Shown piece after piece: positions 56,601 to 64,000 of a DNA stretch of 64,000 nucleotides (the stretch's first letter is position 1; every line of letters starts with the position of its first letter). This DNA comes from Euwallacea fornicatus. Lineage: Eukaryota > Arthropoda > Insecta > Coleoptera > Curculionidae. A program made the translations under genes and the position numbers. The DNA is taken from NCBI RefSeq assembly GCF_040115645.1, contig NC_089563.1, positions 620,001 to 684,000 of the forward strand, in the 5' to 3' direction. The notes below the pieces were generated by a model, which ran no database searches, was not told the origin of the DNA, and saw nothing but the letters and a program-made list of their open reading frames with translations.

Positions 56601-59110
56601 GCTAAAAAGAACATGAAATTTATTAGCAGTAGCAGGAAAGTAAAATCATATTCTGATCGGTTATATATAATATATAACACATTATATAACAAAAGTATTA
56701 CTATGAAAGTAAATCTGTCGAAGATTACATCATGATATTGCTTGTGATTTATTTGAAATTGCTAAGAAAAAAACAACAGGGAACTCAGATTCATTAAAGT
56801 AATAATTCACCTATGAAACATCCCAAAAACATGTTGCTCTCTAATTGCACTAAGGTGCAATTAGCTCACATAAAAGCTAATTCACTTGACTCCGTATATA
56901 TTAAATTAATGGTTTAATTATTGTAATACTTGCGACATTTAGAAAGGTTAACTTTCTGTATTTGAGCTTGTAATAATTATTACTATACCAAGATCTTATT
57001 GTCCATTCGCTTGATATATGAATCATCAGAATAATTTACTACGAATTACTAATTGTTTCGTTGGTAGAATTCGTGTTTCATTCATGAATGGCGTCCTAGA
57101 AACATTTGGAGGTGTTAAGTAGCCGTGCCTGGTTACGCAAATTTCTATGAGAGGATATTGCTTTTCGTTTAATGGCTTTTGAATACCTTTGTGTTTGCAA
57201 ATGTCGGCGAACCTAAGTAAATAAAACGAGACAATTTGTATATATCTTGTGTTATTTTTATGAATGTATATTAACAGTTTAGACAAATTAATAGTTAAAG
57301 AAAATTGTATATAAACGGATTTTATCTTTAAAAACATTCCCTTTTATGAGTATTTTTTCTAATCCACTTTTATCTTACGTTCATTATTTCTTGTCGTAAT
57401 CGTCCGTGTTTTCTTTACCAAAGATCACCTTGAACGTCTGATTGCTACTAATACGTTCTTCATGTCGTCATGAAGAATTATTTCATAACAATTTTTATTA
57501 AACTCGCAGAATCCCTCATTTAATTTTTTAACTAGAAAATCTCTTTAAAAAACACTCTTTTGTGTTGCATTCGCTTTTAAACAACGAATTTAATTAATTA
57601 TCTACGTGTAGCATATATTCGTCACTTCCGGTTACAATGACTATTAATTGACAACCTTGAACTAAGTAGGATTCGTAATTTAGAGTTAAAATTGTGGTTG
57701 AAGAATATACTATCTACGTGCTTTATAATATGAAATGGCGAGTGAATCAAAAATATACTTTATTATACAGGTTGTCCCAGTTCATAAAATGCTCATTGGA
57801 CATAAGTTACAGAGTGACATTACTCTGGCGCAGGTCTACTTTTTCCATTCCAAACTTTTTTGTGATACACCACTGTCTGTTTATTTTATCTATCTATCAT
57901 GTATCTGGCACTGTTTACAGGTTATTTGCGCAAATTTTTATAACTTTCCAGTATTGAAAAACTCAAATAAATATAATAGGAAATTGAGCTAAATTAACAG
58001 AAGTTTAAAATATACATACGTCTCGTTTATATCTATACCATGAGACGGGAAAGAAAAAAGTTTTGAAAAGGTTTCGAAATTGAATAAAGAATCCTAGATT
58101 TCCGACTTAAAGTTGCATTAAAGAGATGTTTTATTTTTCACTTGAAAACGGTGCATTATACAGAAAAGTCGTAAGATAGCTTTTTTATGCAAAAGCGGTG
58201 GCTTACTAAGTTGTTCTTTAGAAAGATCTGATAACGTGCTAGTACAAAATAAAAATGTGTTTTTCCTTACCAAACGTGCTCGCTGGCAGTTAAAGCTTTA
58301 AATTATCATTCAAATATCTGCAGCTATTTGGTAATAAATTTTATTTTACCATTTATAATCCAGATTTTGGCATCCTTTATTTCTAAAACGAAGCGATTTT
58401 CAAATACAGTTCATATGGTAAAATACACTTATTTTTCAATATAAAATATTTGGCTAAATTGTCGCAATTGCAACTCGGTACGCCCAAAATAAAAAATCGT
58501 AATTTCTTCCTTTTTGAACTTTTGGAAGTACACATTCTTGCGTCACTTTTTTCTTCCTTCACATTATTTTATGACAATATGATTAATGAATATAATATAT
58601 TTTTTTATTTTCAGAACGGCGAGTACCACGATCATATACAAATTGCTATGGAAGTGGACGGTGAAGATGTGATATTAGACCTAACACTCAACAAGCAACT
58701 AATACCTCAGGGATTTTTTCATAGACATCAGAAAGATGGAAAAGATGTCGTATATAGACCCACTAAACAGGTCTAGTGTTTTATTTCACAATCACTAGTG
58801 ATTTTATGTTAAAATATTATTTGTTTTTTTTTAGGAGGTGAATCATTGTCACTACAATGGTAAGGTTCGGGGCAAGCCCCAATCATGGGTAGCTATTTCC
58901 ACATGTGGGGGACTTACCGGCGTGTTTTATGATGGTTCTGATATGCACTACATTGAAAAGGACAATAATGTAGTAGATGTTTCTGAGGAAGTACCGCACT
59001 TTGTATACAAACATTCCCATTTGGTGGAACATAATAAGACTTGCGGTTATACAGGAGGTGCAAAGGATCCTGAGCATAAGCATTCGACGACTGATAATAG
59101 ATTTCTTAGG
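29594..59110 (+). CDS. ADAM-family (M12B) metalloprotease, 5' part
   Basis: Four exons join in frame: 29594-29684 (phase 1), 56377-56477 (phase 0), 58615-58770 (phase 0), 58835-59110 (phase 0), giving residues 1-208. ADAMs are membrane proteases with a propeptide that keeps the zinc site inactive. Seen here: a signal peptide (about 1-22), an H-G-R-E-K-R basic site (51-56), the prodomain core HIQIAMEVDGEDVILDLTLN (70-89), CHYNGKVRGKPQSWVAISTC (121-140), GVFYDG, and a Cys-switch-like KTCGYTG (Cys186). Catalytic, disintegrin and Cys-rich domains must lie past 64000. The Cys switch favours a catalytically active type such as Meltrin (ADAM9/12/19/33); the FYDG stretch also resembles ADAM22-type (mind-meld) relatives, so the subfamily is open. 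Confidence 0.8.
29685..35420. other. ADAM intron 1, left part, no gene seen
   Basis: AT-rich sequence without a convincing coding frame. A worn element end (GGACATCCTGTATA) lies at about 33612-33625. Confidence 0.55.
35421..36039. mobile_element. mariner-type element with concentric double ends
   Basis: Arms of about 190 bp are inverted copies. Each arm contains the end motif twice: outermost at 35421 / 36036 (ATACAGGGTGTTTCCTAACT) and again about 110 bp further in at 35531 / 35927 (AAGATACAGGGTGTTGA). Between them lies the DUF4817 fragment (35747-35910). The arms are nearly identical, so the element looks fairly young. Too short to encode a transposase. Confidence 0.75.
35747..35910 (+). 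pseudogene. DUF4817-type transposase N-terminus fragment
   Basis: Reads MPNYTNQEMANMVFVYGLAD, then AARRIYMERFPNHQAPNHQTF and LFQRLCDIST: the helix-turn-helix that starts many insect mariner-like transposases. Its last codons overlap the inverted right inner end of the element, so coding sequence and arm share bases. Nothing of the catalytic domain follows. Confidence 0.6.
36045..39350. other. ADAM intron 1, no gene seen
   Basis: No recognisable element or gene. An 87-codon minus-strand frame (37786-37523) has varied composition but no known motif and no splice context. Confidence 0.5.
39361..40091. mobile_element. long-TIR MITE
   Basis: Arms of about 100 bp (39361-39460 and 39990-40091) are inverted copies sharing RAACCCATGTAAMTTTCAAT and CATTTAATATTATCTTCC. 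Each border touches a further element end: GGACACCCTTTATA immediately left and TATACAGGGTCTTCG immediately right. No coding sequence. Confidence 0.6.
40600..41530 (+). pseudogene. decayed Tc1-like (DD34E) transposase
   Basis: Readable in three frames. An N-terminal paired-like region is at 40620-40990 (GLEISTRTIRRRLQTNILHG, KFARNHL). The first acid is at about 40985-41025 (SDETKINLMRSDGRH, frameshifted). The second and third acids are in the open frame 41165-41497: QQDNDPKHTSRRVKIFL and WPSQSPDLNPIENLW. The spacing from the first Asp of DNDPKHT to the Glu of PIE is 34 residues, as in Tc1 enzymes. At least two frameshifts make it inactive. Element ends were not found. Confidence 0.7.
41560..43455. 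other. ADAM intron 1, no gene seen
   Basis: AT-rich sequence with no element ends or coding frames I can support. Confidence 0.5.
43658..44710 (+). mobile_element. 5'-truncated Jockey-like LINE
   Basis: The insert starts inside the reverse-transcriptase gene, ends with a (TA)-rich tail at 44695-44710, and sits between 10-bp direct repeats: a standard target-primed insertion cut short at the 5' end. Related, more decayed copies lie at 50.75 and 54.40 kb. Confidence 0.8.
43681..44573 (+). pseudogene. LINE reverse transcriptase, C-terminal half
   Basis: About 297 open codons cover the palm and thumb of a Jockey-clade reverse transcriptase: NRQLEVRIN, then QGLPQGSPLSPLLYNVY (motif 4 region), the catalytic box as QYADNTALIAHD, YLGITIDNKL, and the tail block ERLRQLQTKWKNNPHNWNIL. 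The invariant YADD is YADN, so the second metal-binding Asp is gone. No RNase H domain follows, as usual in Jockey. The endonuclease and the N-terminal RT are missing through truncation. The frame is otherwise uninterrupted. Confidence 0.85.
44779..45802 (-). pseudogene. Tc1-like transposase, one frameshift and a lost catalytic Asp
   Basis: It starts with MGRKSSEVSLSDRKLILKWH at 45802 (minus) and a helix-turn-helix (YLEIANLVGRSKSTVQYVIK). A run of seven A residues near 45668-45674 carries a one-base shift. The next frame then runs to the stop at 44779 through GGPKKLTPYEEKAVIKEI, FTDESKFNLFNSDGR (first Asp), GGGSVMVWGCMS, QQGNDPKHTARIV and PPQSPDINPIEHLW (Glu). The 34-residue spacing to the Glu shows that the second catalytic Asp (QQDNDPKHT in relatives) is Gly here. 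About 340 residues, the normal length. Otherwise well preserved, so the copy is relatively young but inactive. Confidence 0.85.
46160..48315. other. ADAM intron 1, no gene seen
   Basis: No supported coding frame. A short imperfect GATTA repeat lies at 46596-46615. Confidence 0.5.
48322..49760 (-). mobile_element. second Tc1-like element, decayed
   Basis: A transposase relic fills the middle. Candidate ends are CAGTCAGTCAAAGTTTATTT at the left and, inverted, GTTCAATCTTTATATTGACT at the right; the match is loose, so the limits are approximate. The size (about 1.4 kb) is typical of a Tc1 unit. Confidence 0.5.
48545..49534 (-). pseudogene. Tc1-like transposase relic
   Basis: From 49534 (minus): MDRQRGQTIVSEGNLISLYY and a helix-turn-helix, then decayed sequence. 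KHGGGFVMVWGFMSANG begins at 48989, followed by YHQDNDRHGTK (the family's QQDNDPKHTA), then after a frame change near 48780 ETPPQSPDLNLIENLWRHLK and the C-terminus to 48545. It belongs to the same broad group as the 44.8-45.8 kb transposase but is a different family. At least three frame breaks. Confidence 0.7.
49765..50745. other. ADAM intron 1, no gene supported
   Basis: A 132-codon plus-strand frame (50111-50509) is the longest here but has no motif, splice context or family resemblance that I can see; it is treated as chance. Confidence 0.45.
50750..51420 (+). pseudogene. decayed Jockey-like LINE fragment
   Basis: Reads MNVNKAFDGVWCSGLLYKLY (the DVEKAFDRVWH motif of the RT palm), INLLKNRQLEI, then AYILQYDDDIAIIIHDETTE and LQTLTDNTM. 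It ends with blocks (RTDQIAVRRITKI, TRITERL) matching the tail of the LINE at 43.7 kb. Stops and frame changes throughout. It reaches further 5' than the 43.7-kb copy. Confidence 0.65.
51581..52306. mobile_element. mariner-type element with concentric double ends
   Basis: Arms of about 125 bp are almost exact inverted copies (ATACAGGGTGCCCCACAAGT at the left, its counterpart at 52287-52306). Both arms hold a second end motif about 110 bp inside, AAGATACAGGGTGTTAAA. The interior holds a minus-strand transposase C-terminus (52084-52170). The layout is the same as the element at 35.4 kb. Confidence 0.75.
52082..52170 (-). pseudogene. C-terminal tail of a mariner-like transposase
   Basis: The minus strand reads GIFQRIRVSMNRRAQLCIEQ, then NGHQFEQFL and a stop, the conserved last helix of insect mariner-like transposases. 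The reading frame is clean over 29 codons; nothing upstream of it survives. Confidence 0.6.
52318..53428. repeat. 1.1-kb foldback repeat with ~450-bp arms
   Basis: The left arm (about 52318-52790) and right arm (about 52985-53428) are inverted copies, sharing TTCGACGCTCATCATTG, ATCTCAGTAACCATA, AAAAAACGTTTCTTTTCTTT, CGCCAC and ACCATCATGAACT. The spacer is about 190 bp. A half copy lies at about 55420-55650. The arms differ by many small changes. No transposase, and no classic element end, was recognised. Confidence 0.7.
54403..54560 (+). pseudogene. LINE 3' fragment
   Basis: RQIALRLIT, then YERTH/ITRITGQL-like sequence and TRWKHNHHKWTILSS correspond to the last ~60 residues of the LINE RT at 43.7 kb. 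Several stops. Confidence 0.5.
54772..55408. mobile_element. composite of small TIR repeats
   Basis: Left end TATAGGGTGTTCCATTTAAA and right end GGTGGGACACCCTATA match over about 12 bp. A further end (AGGGTGTCCACAAAAATAG) is buried at 55196. The left 130 bp is related to 5320-5450. No coding sequence. Confidence 0.4.
55420..55650 (+). repeat. half copy of the foldback arm
   Basis: CTCGGTTACCATAAAAGACA, then AAGTTGTTTAAATTGGGAC, follow the same order as the left arm of the 52.3-kb foldback, at lower identity. It directly follows a GGGACACCCTATAGA element end, as the 52.3-kb copy does. Confidence 0.45.
56377..56477 (+). CDS. ADAM exon 2: prodomain N-terminus
   Basis: Between CTTTTCCAG| and GAG|GTGGGT lie 101 bp that enter in phase 1 and leave in phase 0, exactly the phases needed to link the signal-peptide exon at 29.6 kb to the prodomain exon at 58.6 kb. 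The peptide, DLLHPVADFSRHTLV then KPKIYHGREKRQIADSKGE, has the P-x-x-x-x-G-R-x-K-R pattern found ahead of the ADAM prodomain core. An alternative donor 4 nt later (GTAAGA) would break the phase. Confidence 0.75.
56480..58610. other. ADAM intron 2, no gene seen
   Basis: An isolated element end (TATACAGGTTGTCCCAGTTC) lies at 57764. No coding frame is supported. Confidence 0.5.
58615..58770 (+). CDS. ADAM exon 3: prodomain core
   Basis: Bounded by TTTCAG| and CAG|GTCTAG, 52 codons, phase 0 both sides. HIQIAMEVDGEDVILDLTLN and LIPQGFFHRHQKDGK fit the reprolysin propeptide pattern of an acidic strand, then LDLxLN and LIPxGFFxR. Confidence 0.85.
58835..59110 (+). CDS. ADAM exon 4: prodomain with Cys switch
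   Basis: Bounded by TTTTTTAG| and AGG|GTAAGA, 92 codons, phase 0. Contains CHYNGKVRGKPQSWVAISTC, GGLTGVFYDG and the switch-like KTCGYTG, then a hydrophilic stretch ending TTDNRFLR. The next exon, with the zinc-site HExxH, was searched for to 64000 and not found. Confidence 0.85.
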
Positions 59111-59764
59111 GTAAGAAAGTTACTAGAAGTTTTTCGCATTGGACTCAGTCTTTACATCCCAAATCCACATAATGAATATGGACCAAATCTTCTTTGTCCG
59201 AGTTATAAAATCATATAGTCTGCTGAAAACTATATTATTGAATTTAATTATAAATAATACAATATTCGATGCAACATTGGTTAAATTCAAAATAATGAGC
59301 CACCACTAACTTTATTCGTCGAATACTAAACACATATTGGAAATTAGGTGAAGGGCAAGAAGAGGATTAATGTATTGGCCAAATAATGAAACATTATATT
59401 TATTTTAACGATAAAACTTTGATTTGTATTTGAGTTTGACAAAAAACAAACGAGTTCAAACCGTTTTGGATAGAAAGCACGTTTCGATTGCTTTTAGCGT
59501 GAACCATGCATGTAGTGCTTGTTGAGTTGAGTCAATTGGAATTTTTAATATTTTGTGCATGATTTGATGTGTCCTGTGTATAAAAGAGAAAACCATTTGT
59601 GCTGTATGCAATGAAAATAGAGGAAACGCTGTTTTTTTAATTTGAAATGTTCCTGGTTTTAACGAGAAAAGCTATTTGATGTAAAATTATTCATCAATTT
59701 TTCATAAACCGTCAAATAAAACAGGATATCCTAACAATTTGCATTTATGTATGTATATATGCAT

Positions 59765-61135
59765 ATATACAGAGTGACGCATTTAAAACCATTAATCTTA
59801 AATATCTTGATGGATTTTTTTTAATATTAAAAAAAAACGGTTTTAAAGCATCAGCGAAATAAATAGAAAAAAATGACCTAAACGTAACAATAATAAACTC
59901 TCCAATACTACAAAAAATTATGTTTATCGTCGAATTCCTTAAGATAAGGTAAGATGGGTTTTGTTAGCATTGAACGATGGGCGGTTTTGTTCCGATTTTA
60001 CACTGATCTGAATTGTATCGCGAAATTTGTCGCTTCATCCGATAATTCAAAGCATCGTGGGTTACACCACTGGAGAGAGGATTGAAATTGTCACCATTTA
60101 TTGCAAAAACAATGAAATGGTCTAGGAAACTGTAAGCATTTTTAATTGAATTCAAGCCGGTAAGACTTTGAGCTAACACTACCTAACGAATTTAATATCT
60201 AAATTCATGGAGACTGGATCTGTTGCTAACAAAAAACATAAAAAGCGATACACCGTTACCTACGAGGCTGTACAAATTGCAAGTTTGGGACATATTGAAC
60301 TGGGTTCTATCAATCAAGAAAAGTTTGTTTTAAACAACCAAGAATTAGAATCAACATCAAGTATTCCACGTAGTAGTATTAAAAAGATCTTGAAAAAGCA
60401 TAATTTATATCCCTATAAGATGCATCTCATTCATGAGCTCAATGAACATGATCCAGATCACCGCATATAATTTTGTGAGGCGATGAGCGAAAGCATTTTG
60501 ATCAATTACAATTTTTCTCATTTATATTCTACATGCTTTTCTGATGAATGCACATTCTTTCTGAATAATTTCTTTAACAGATATAATGCAGATATTGTAG
60601 TAATGTGAATTCTAGAATTATAAGAGAACAGTATTCTCAGTATCCAGAAAAATTGTATGTATGGGCTGAAATTTTGGGACATCGTATTGTTGGACCTTTT
60701 GTTCCACTTGATAACCGGACGGGTAAATCTTACTTTAATCTGCTAAGCTATCTTCAAGATTGCATCTACCCTCACATTGTGGATATTCTTCAAAACGACG
60801 ATTAGATCTCAGAAAGAGATGTATTTTTTCAACAGAATGACGCTCCGCAATTCTATGCAGTTTCTGTACATAACTTTTGGATTAAAATTCTCCTGAACAT
60901 TGGATGATAGAGGAGGTTTCATTGAATGACCCCCAAGATCGCATCATTTAACACCATTGGACTTTTTCATATGGGGTAATTTAAAAACTTTTTTATAAAA
61001 TGAAATCTAGCATCGGTAGCATGTGATAAAATAAATCCGAAAATGTTACAAAATGTTCGGGAAGAGGTTGAACAAAGATTTTATTATTGTATGCAAGTAG
61101 ATGGGTTCCACTTGAATGTTTAATTAAATAGAACA
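59765..61135 (+). mobile_element. mariner-like element, left end and transposase
   Basis: The left end TATACAGAGTGACGCATTTA is clear; the right end was not identified, so the limit given is the end of the coding remnant. It lies in the ADAM intron after exon 4, in the same direction as the gene. Confidence 0.45.
60207..61125 (+). pseudogene. mariner-like transposase, most of its length readable
   Basis: The frame 60207-60470 carries TGSVANKKHKKR, SSIPRSSIKKILKKHNLYPY and LIHELNEHDPDHRI, the DNA-binding part. Next, with a stop just before, FCEAMSES and CFSDECTFFLNNFFNRYN (first Asp). After a frame change come EKLYVWAEILGHRIVGPF and DCIYPHIVDILQ (60605-60805), then DVFFQQNDAP (second acid region, shifted by one residue) and PPRSHHLTPLDFFIWGNLKT. 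At least four stops or frame breaks. This is the most complete mariner-like transposase in the window. Confidence 0.7.
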
Positions 61136-61407
61136 TTATTTAAAAATTTATTTTTTAGAATATTTAAAGGCGAAGCAAAAAATTGTTAGTATACTTGTAA
61201 AGAGAATTGAAATACTTTTAATGTGATGTGTCACTTGACTTGCCGTACCATTTCAGATGCTTGAAGGGGTTGCCACTTCATTTAGGAGGAAGAGTACTCC
61301 TACGAATTTATTATCTAAAAATGTGTCCTTTAAAAATAAAATTGACCTATCTCGGGATTTTCCGAAGAAAAAACTCAATTCTAAATATTTCAGGAGCACT
61401 GTTTCAA

Positions 61408-61440
61408 ATGGGCTACCCTGTACATATACAGGGTATCCCA
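61408..61440. repeat. head-to-head element ends
   Basis: GGCTACCCTGTA and TATACAGGGTATCC face each other across a few bases and form an imperfect palindrome. They look like the right end of one element and the left end of another; no complete partners were found on either side. Confidence 0.5.
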
Positions 61441-61659
61441 TTTAAAGCTGTGATTGAAGATTACTTAAAATCGGGATGTTGTATGAAAAAAGGTCCAAAT
61501 AAAAGTTGTCCAGTAAAGAGGGGGACATGTCTTGAAGATAGTGACTTTTCGCCAAAACGTCATTTTAAGGTTATTTCAAGGGCAACTTTTTTGCTAAATG
61601 GCAACCCTGTATTTTTTATAGATCCTTGTAGACCTTTAAAAAATGTATCTTTTATTTGA

Positions 61660-63000
61660 ACAATTCTTTATTAAACGTTTTTTTGCATAGTTACCTTTGA
61701 TTTTTGTCAAATTTTTAAGATAAACGAAATTATTGCATTTAAAAAAAAAAAAAAATTTGCAACGCTTATACCGTTTAAAACTCCTGACAAGTATTTTATC
61801 CAATCGAAAAACAATGAATTCTATTATGAGTTTTGAAACAGTGATTACGGTAATTAAAAATAGATTTCGACATAAATGAACTTGAATTTTTAATTTTTAA
61901 AGTAAAATAAAAATAAGCAAATCCTGATAAAATAAGATGTATTTTCTTAAAAAGCCTCAATAGGCCTTTTGGTTTAAATTTATTTGTTCAGCAAATTAAA
62001 ATGGAGATTTTCAAAAAAGACACCACATATTGCTCATATAAAAATAGGCCCAACTAGAAATTTATACAATACATTATGTCTATAATCAAATCCATTATTT
62101 TTCTAAATTATGGGTAAAATATGAATTGTGTCAATAATGAATTGTATTTAATGATCTGTTGAATTTGACTGCCTGAATGAGAGTACTAAATAGTACAGCA
62201 AGTGTATTAAACCATTTACAAGAACTATCATTATGAAAAAGTATATTTCTCAAAAATAGTCAAATCTACTGAATTCCGAGTTATTTTGATGAAAGTCATT
62301 ATGATGTTCGAGAGGAAATCATAAAACATGCATTAATGTCGATACAATATTTCCTACAAATTAACAAAAAATCTTCAGTAATGTCATGAAAGTGTATTAG
62401 TTTTGTTTGATGTATTAAACTTCATCATACAAGCATTCTTATTGCCTATACACAGAATCGATTTTATCTCGAGTCTAAAAAAATTGTAGCCTCCTCGCTA
62501 AAAACTATATTATTCTGAATTAATAATTAATTTAATTAAAAAATTAAATTTTTCATTAATTCATACAAAACTTTTATATTAAAACAATCTTTAAGAGTCT
62601 TAAAAATATTTATATTATATAAGGATAATAATTTTAAAAAAATGTGGTTGAAATTGCCCTAATGGTTTTTTTCTTAAAATTGAGACCTATTTTTTAGTGT
62701 ACAAATGTACACTAATGGCAAAAGTAAATGATCTTGACCAAAACAAAATCGCAATTTAAAGATACTCACATTACCCTAATTTGGAATAAATCGGGTATGC
62801 GGTTCTTGGAAATATGAGAATGGCTCCATAAATCGTGGGACACGTTGTATATGCATATGTATGTTTACTAATTTTAGAATTAAGAGTTACTACATTAATT
62901 CGCGTGTTTTGATATAAGCAGAATATTTTTTAATACGTTGAAATGTTAAAAATTGCGAGTGGTTCATAAATAAGAGTCGGTATTTGTGTTACCTCCTGTA
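61660..63000. other. ADAM intron, no gene seen
   Basis: Very AT-rich; an isolated worn element end (GGGACACGTTGTATA) lies at 62839. Confidence 0.5.
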
Positions 63001-63028
63001 CAAATGATTTGCATTTTTTCTTTACTTC

Positions 63029-63450
63029 AACCTGACTTTGTGGAATTTTTTATTTCCTGAAAAAAATTCAAAATTAATTCTTGAATAAAAACTAGAGTTT
63101 CAAATTTATTTCATCATAAAGGAGAAGCGAACATAGTTGAAACCTGAAATGTTAAAAAAAATTAATATTAATTCCTGAGAAATATTCAGTATTTGTAGCT
63201 GAAAGAAAATATTTAAAAATTGGAGTGTGGAATTAATTTCGACTTGAAGCAGAGACGTACATATTTGAAACCTGAAGTACAAAAAAATCAATGTTAATTC
63301 CTGAGAAGAATTCAATATATGTTCCTGAAAGAAAATCTTCAAAAGAGTTAGAGTTTCAAATGAATTTCGACTCGGAGTAGAGGCTTACACGATTGAAATC
63401 CGAAACACAAGAAAATAGTATTCATTTATGAAAAAAGTTTATAAAATCTT
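63029..63450. repeat. tandem repeat, unit about 128 bp, ~3.5 copies
   Basis: Units begin near 63029, 63141, 63269 and 63397, each with AAMCYGAA. The inner units share TTAATTCCTGAGAA, TGAAAGAAAAT, ATTTCGACT and ACRTAYAT..TTGAAAYC. The first unit is about 112 bp through a deletion; the last is partial. Copies differ by roughly a quarter of positions by eye. Open frames crossing it reflect the repeat. Confidence 0.65.
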
Positions 63451-63730
63451 TGAAACTGCTCAAGTTGCGATATCATTCTTTGCCTATGCCCAAAGATGGT
63501 CCTAACTATCTTTCAAAAGAGCTATAATTCTAATTATATCGTTTTGACTGATCCGACAGAACTTAACTGTGAACCACAAGAAACATAAATCAGAACTCAT
63601 CTCCAAGCACCAAAAGTGTGAGTCAGAATCATGTCAGTAACATCCACTTTCACTTCGAAAATGACAGGTAAAAACTACCCACTTTCACTCATTAAGTCAT
63701 GGATATATATATATCGTATATATTTAAAGC

Positions 63731-63774
63731 ACTCGTGAAGTATGTCGTTAATATTAACGATATACTTCACGAGT
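63731..63774. repeat. 44-bp near-perfect palindrome
   Basis: ACTCGTGAAGTAT at 63731 meets its reverse complement ATACTTCACGAGT ending at 63774, centred on GTTAATATTAAC, with one mismatched pair (63744/63761) and no loop. It follows a (TA)n stretch at about 63703-63725. Confidence 0.85.
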
Positions 63775-64000
63775 TTTTGAAACAATAGACAACTCGATTA
63801 TTCCGATGATTAGTGCAGCACGCATTACGGTCATTTTGTTACTTGCTGCGTTAACATTCAAGTGAATCAACTACAAAGTGATGTCGCTATAAAACCGCAC
63901 AAAAAAATTTGTAATCTGCCAATTGTAAAGGTACAGCTGATAAGTCTTAAAAACGATACGCGATGAGAAGTAACATGCAAAGTTTCCAAGTTAGTAAAAT

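Noticed and set aside
61228..61659. 143-codon plus-strand open frame
   Set aside because: It runs through two head-to-head transposon ends, and the minus and +1 frames look equally peptide-like; this is repeat sequence.

Overview
The window is AT-rich insect nuclear DNA, probably from a beetle. The evidence is three intron-split genes with clear insect orthologues (a Fuseless-type membrane protein, exportin-1 and an ADAM metalloprotease), short canonical GT-AG introns, and dense Tc1/mariner, Jockey-like LINE and LTR debris. The beetle assignment is an inference from the abundance of mariner-like elements with DUF4817-type N-termini and ends reading TA-TACAGGGTGT; the sequence does not prove it. 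There are no bacterial operons, CRISPR arrays or phage genes.

Layout. 1-7.2 kb is intergenic and built mostly from decayed mariner-like elements. 7.4-19.2 kb (+) holds a fuseless (fusl) orthologue: five coding exons, 398 codons, eight predicted membrane segments and four WRxxW motifs; three of its introns are loaded with nested transposons. 19.2-21.4 kb is intergenic with no gene seen. 21.4-27.3 kb (-) holds a complete exportin-1/CRM1 (embargoed) gene: seven exons, all introns in phase 0, 1061 codons, poly(A) signals just downstream. 29.6 kb to beyond the right edge (+) is the 5' part of an ADAM (M12B) metalloprotease gene: a signal-peptide exon at 29.6 kb, a small linking exon at 56.4 kb, and two prodomain exons at 58.6-59.1 kb. 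The catalytic domain is not in the window.

The 26.7-kb first intron of the ADAM gene is a transposon graveyard. It contains a Tc1-like element with double (IR/DR) ends that was itself hit by a 5'-truncated Jockey-like LINE with a target-site duplication, two other Tc1 relics, two further LINE relics, two hairpin-forming elements with concentric double ends, and a 1.1-kb foldback repeat. A ~128-bp tandem repeat and a 44-bp near-perfect palindrome lie at the right edge.

The genes show no functional coupling (synaptic channel organisation, nuclear export, cell-surface proteolysis); each looks like a conserved single-copy gene. The unusual content is the architecture of the mobile elements: long inverted arms, concentric ends, head-to-head abutting insertions and nested copies. 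All exon limits come from reading splice sites, phase and protein similarity by eye; no transcript or database support was available.
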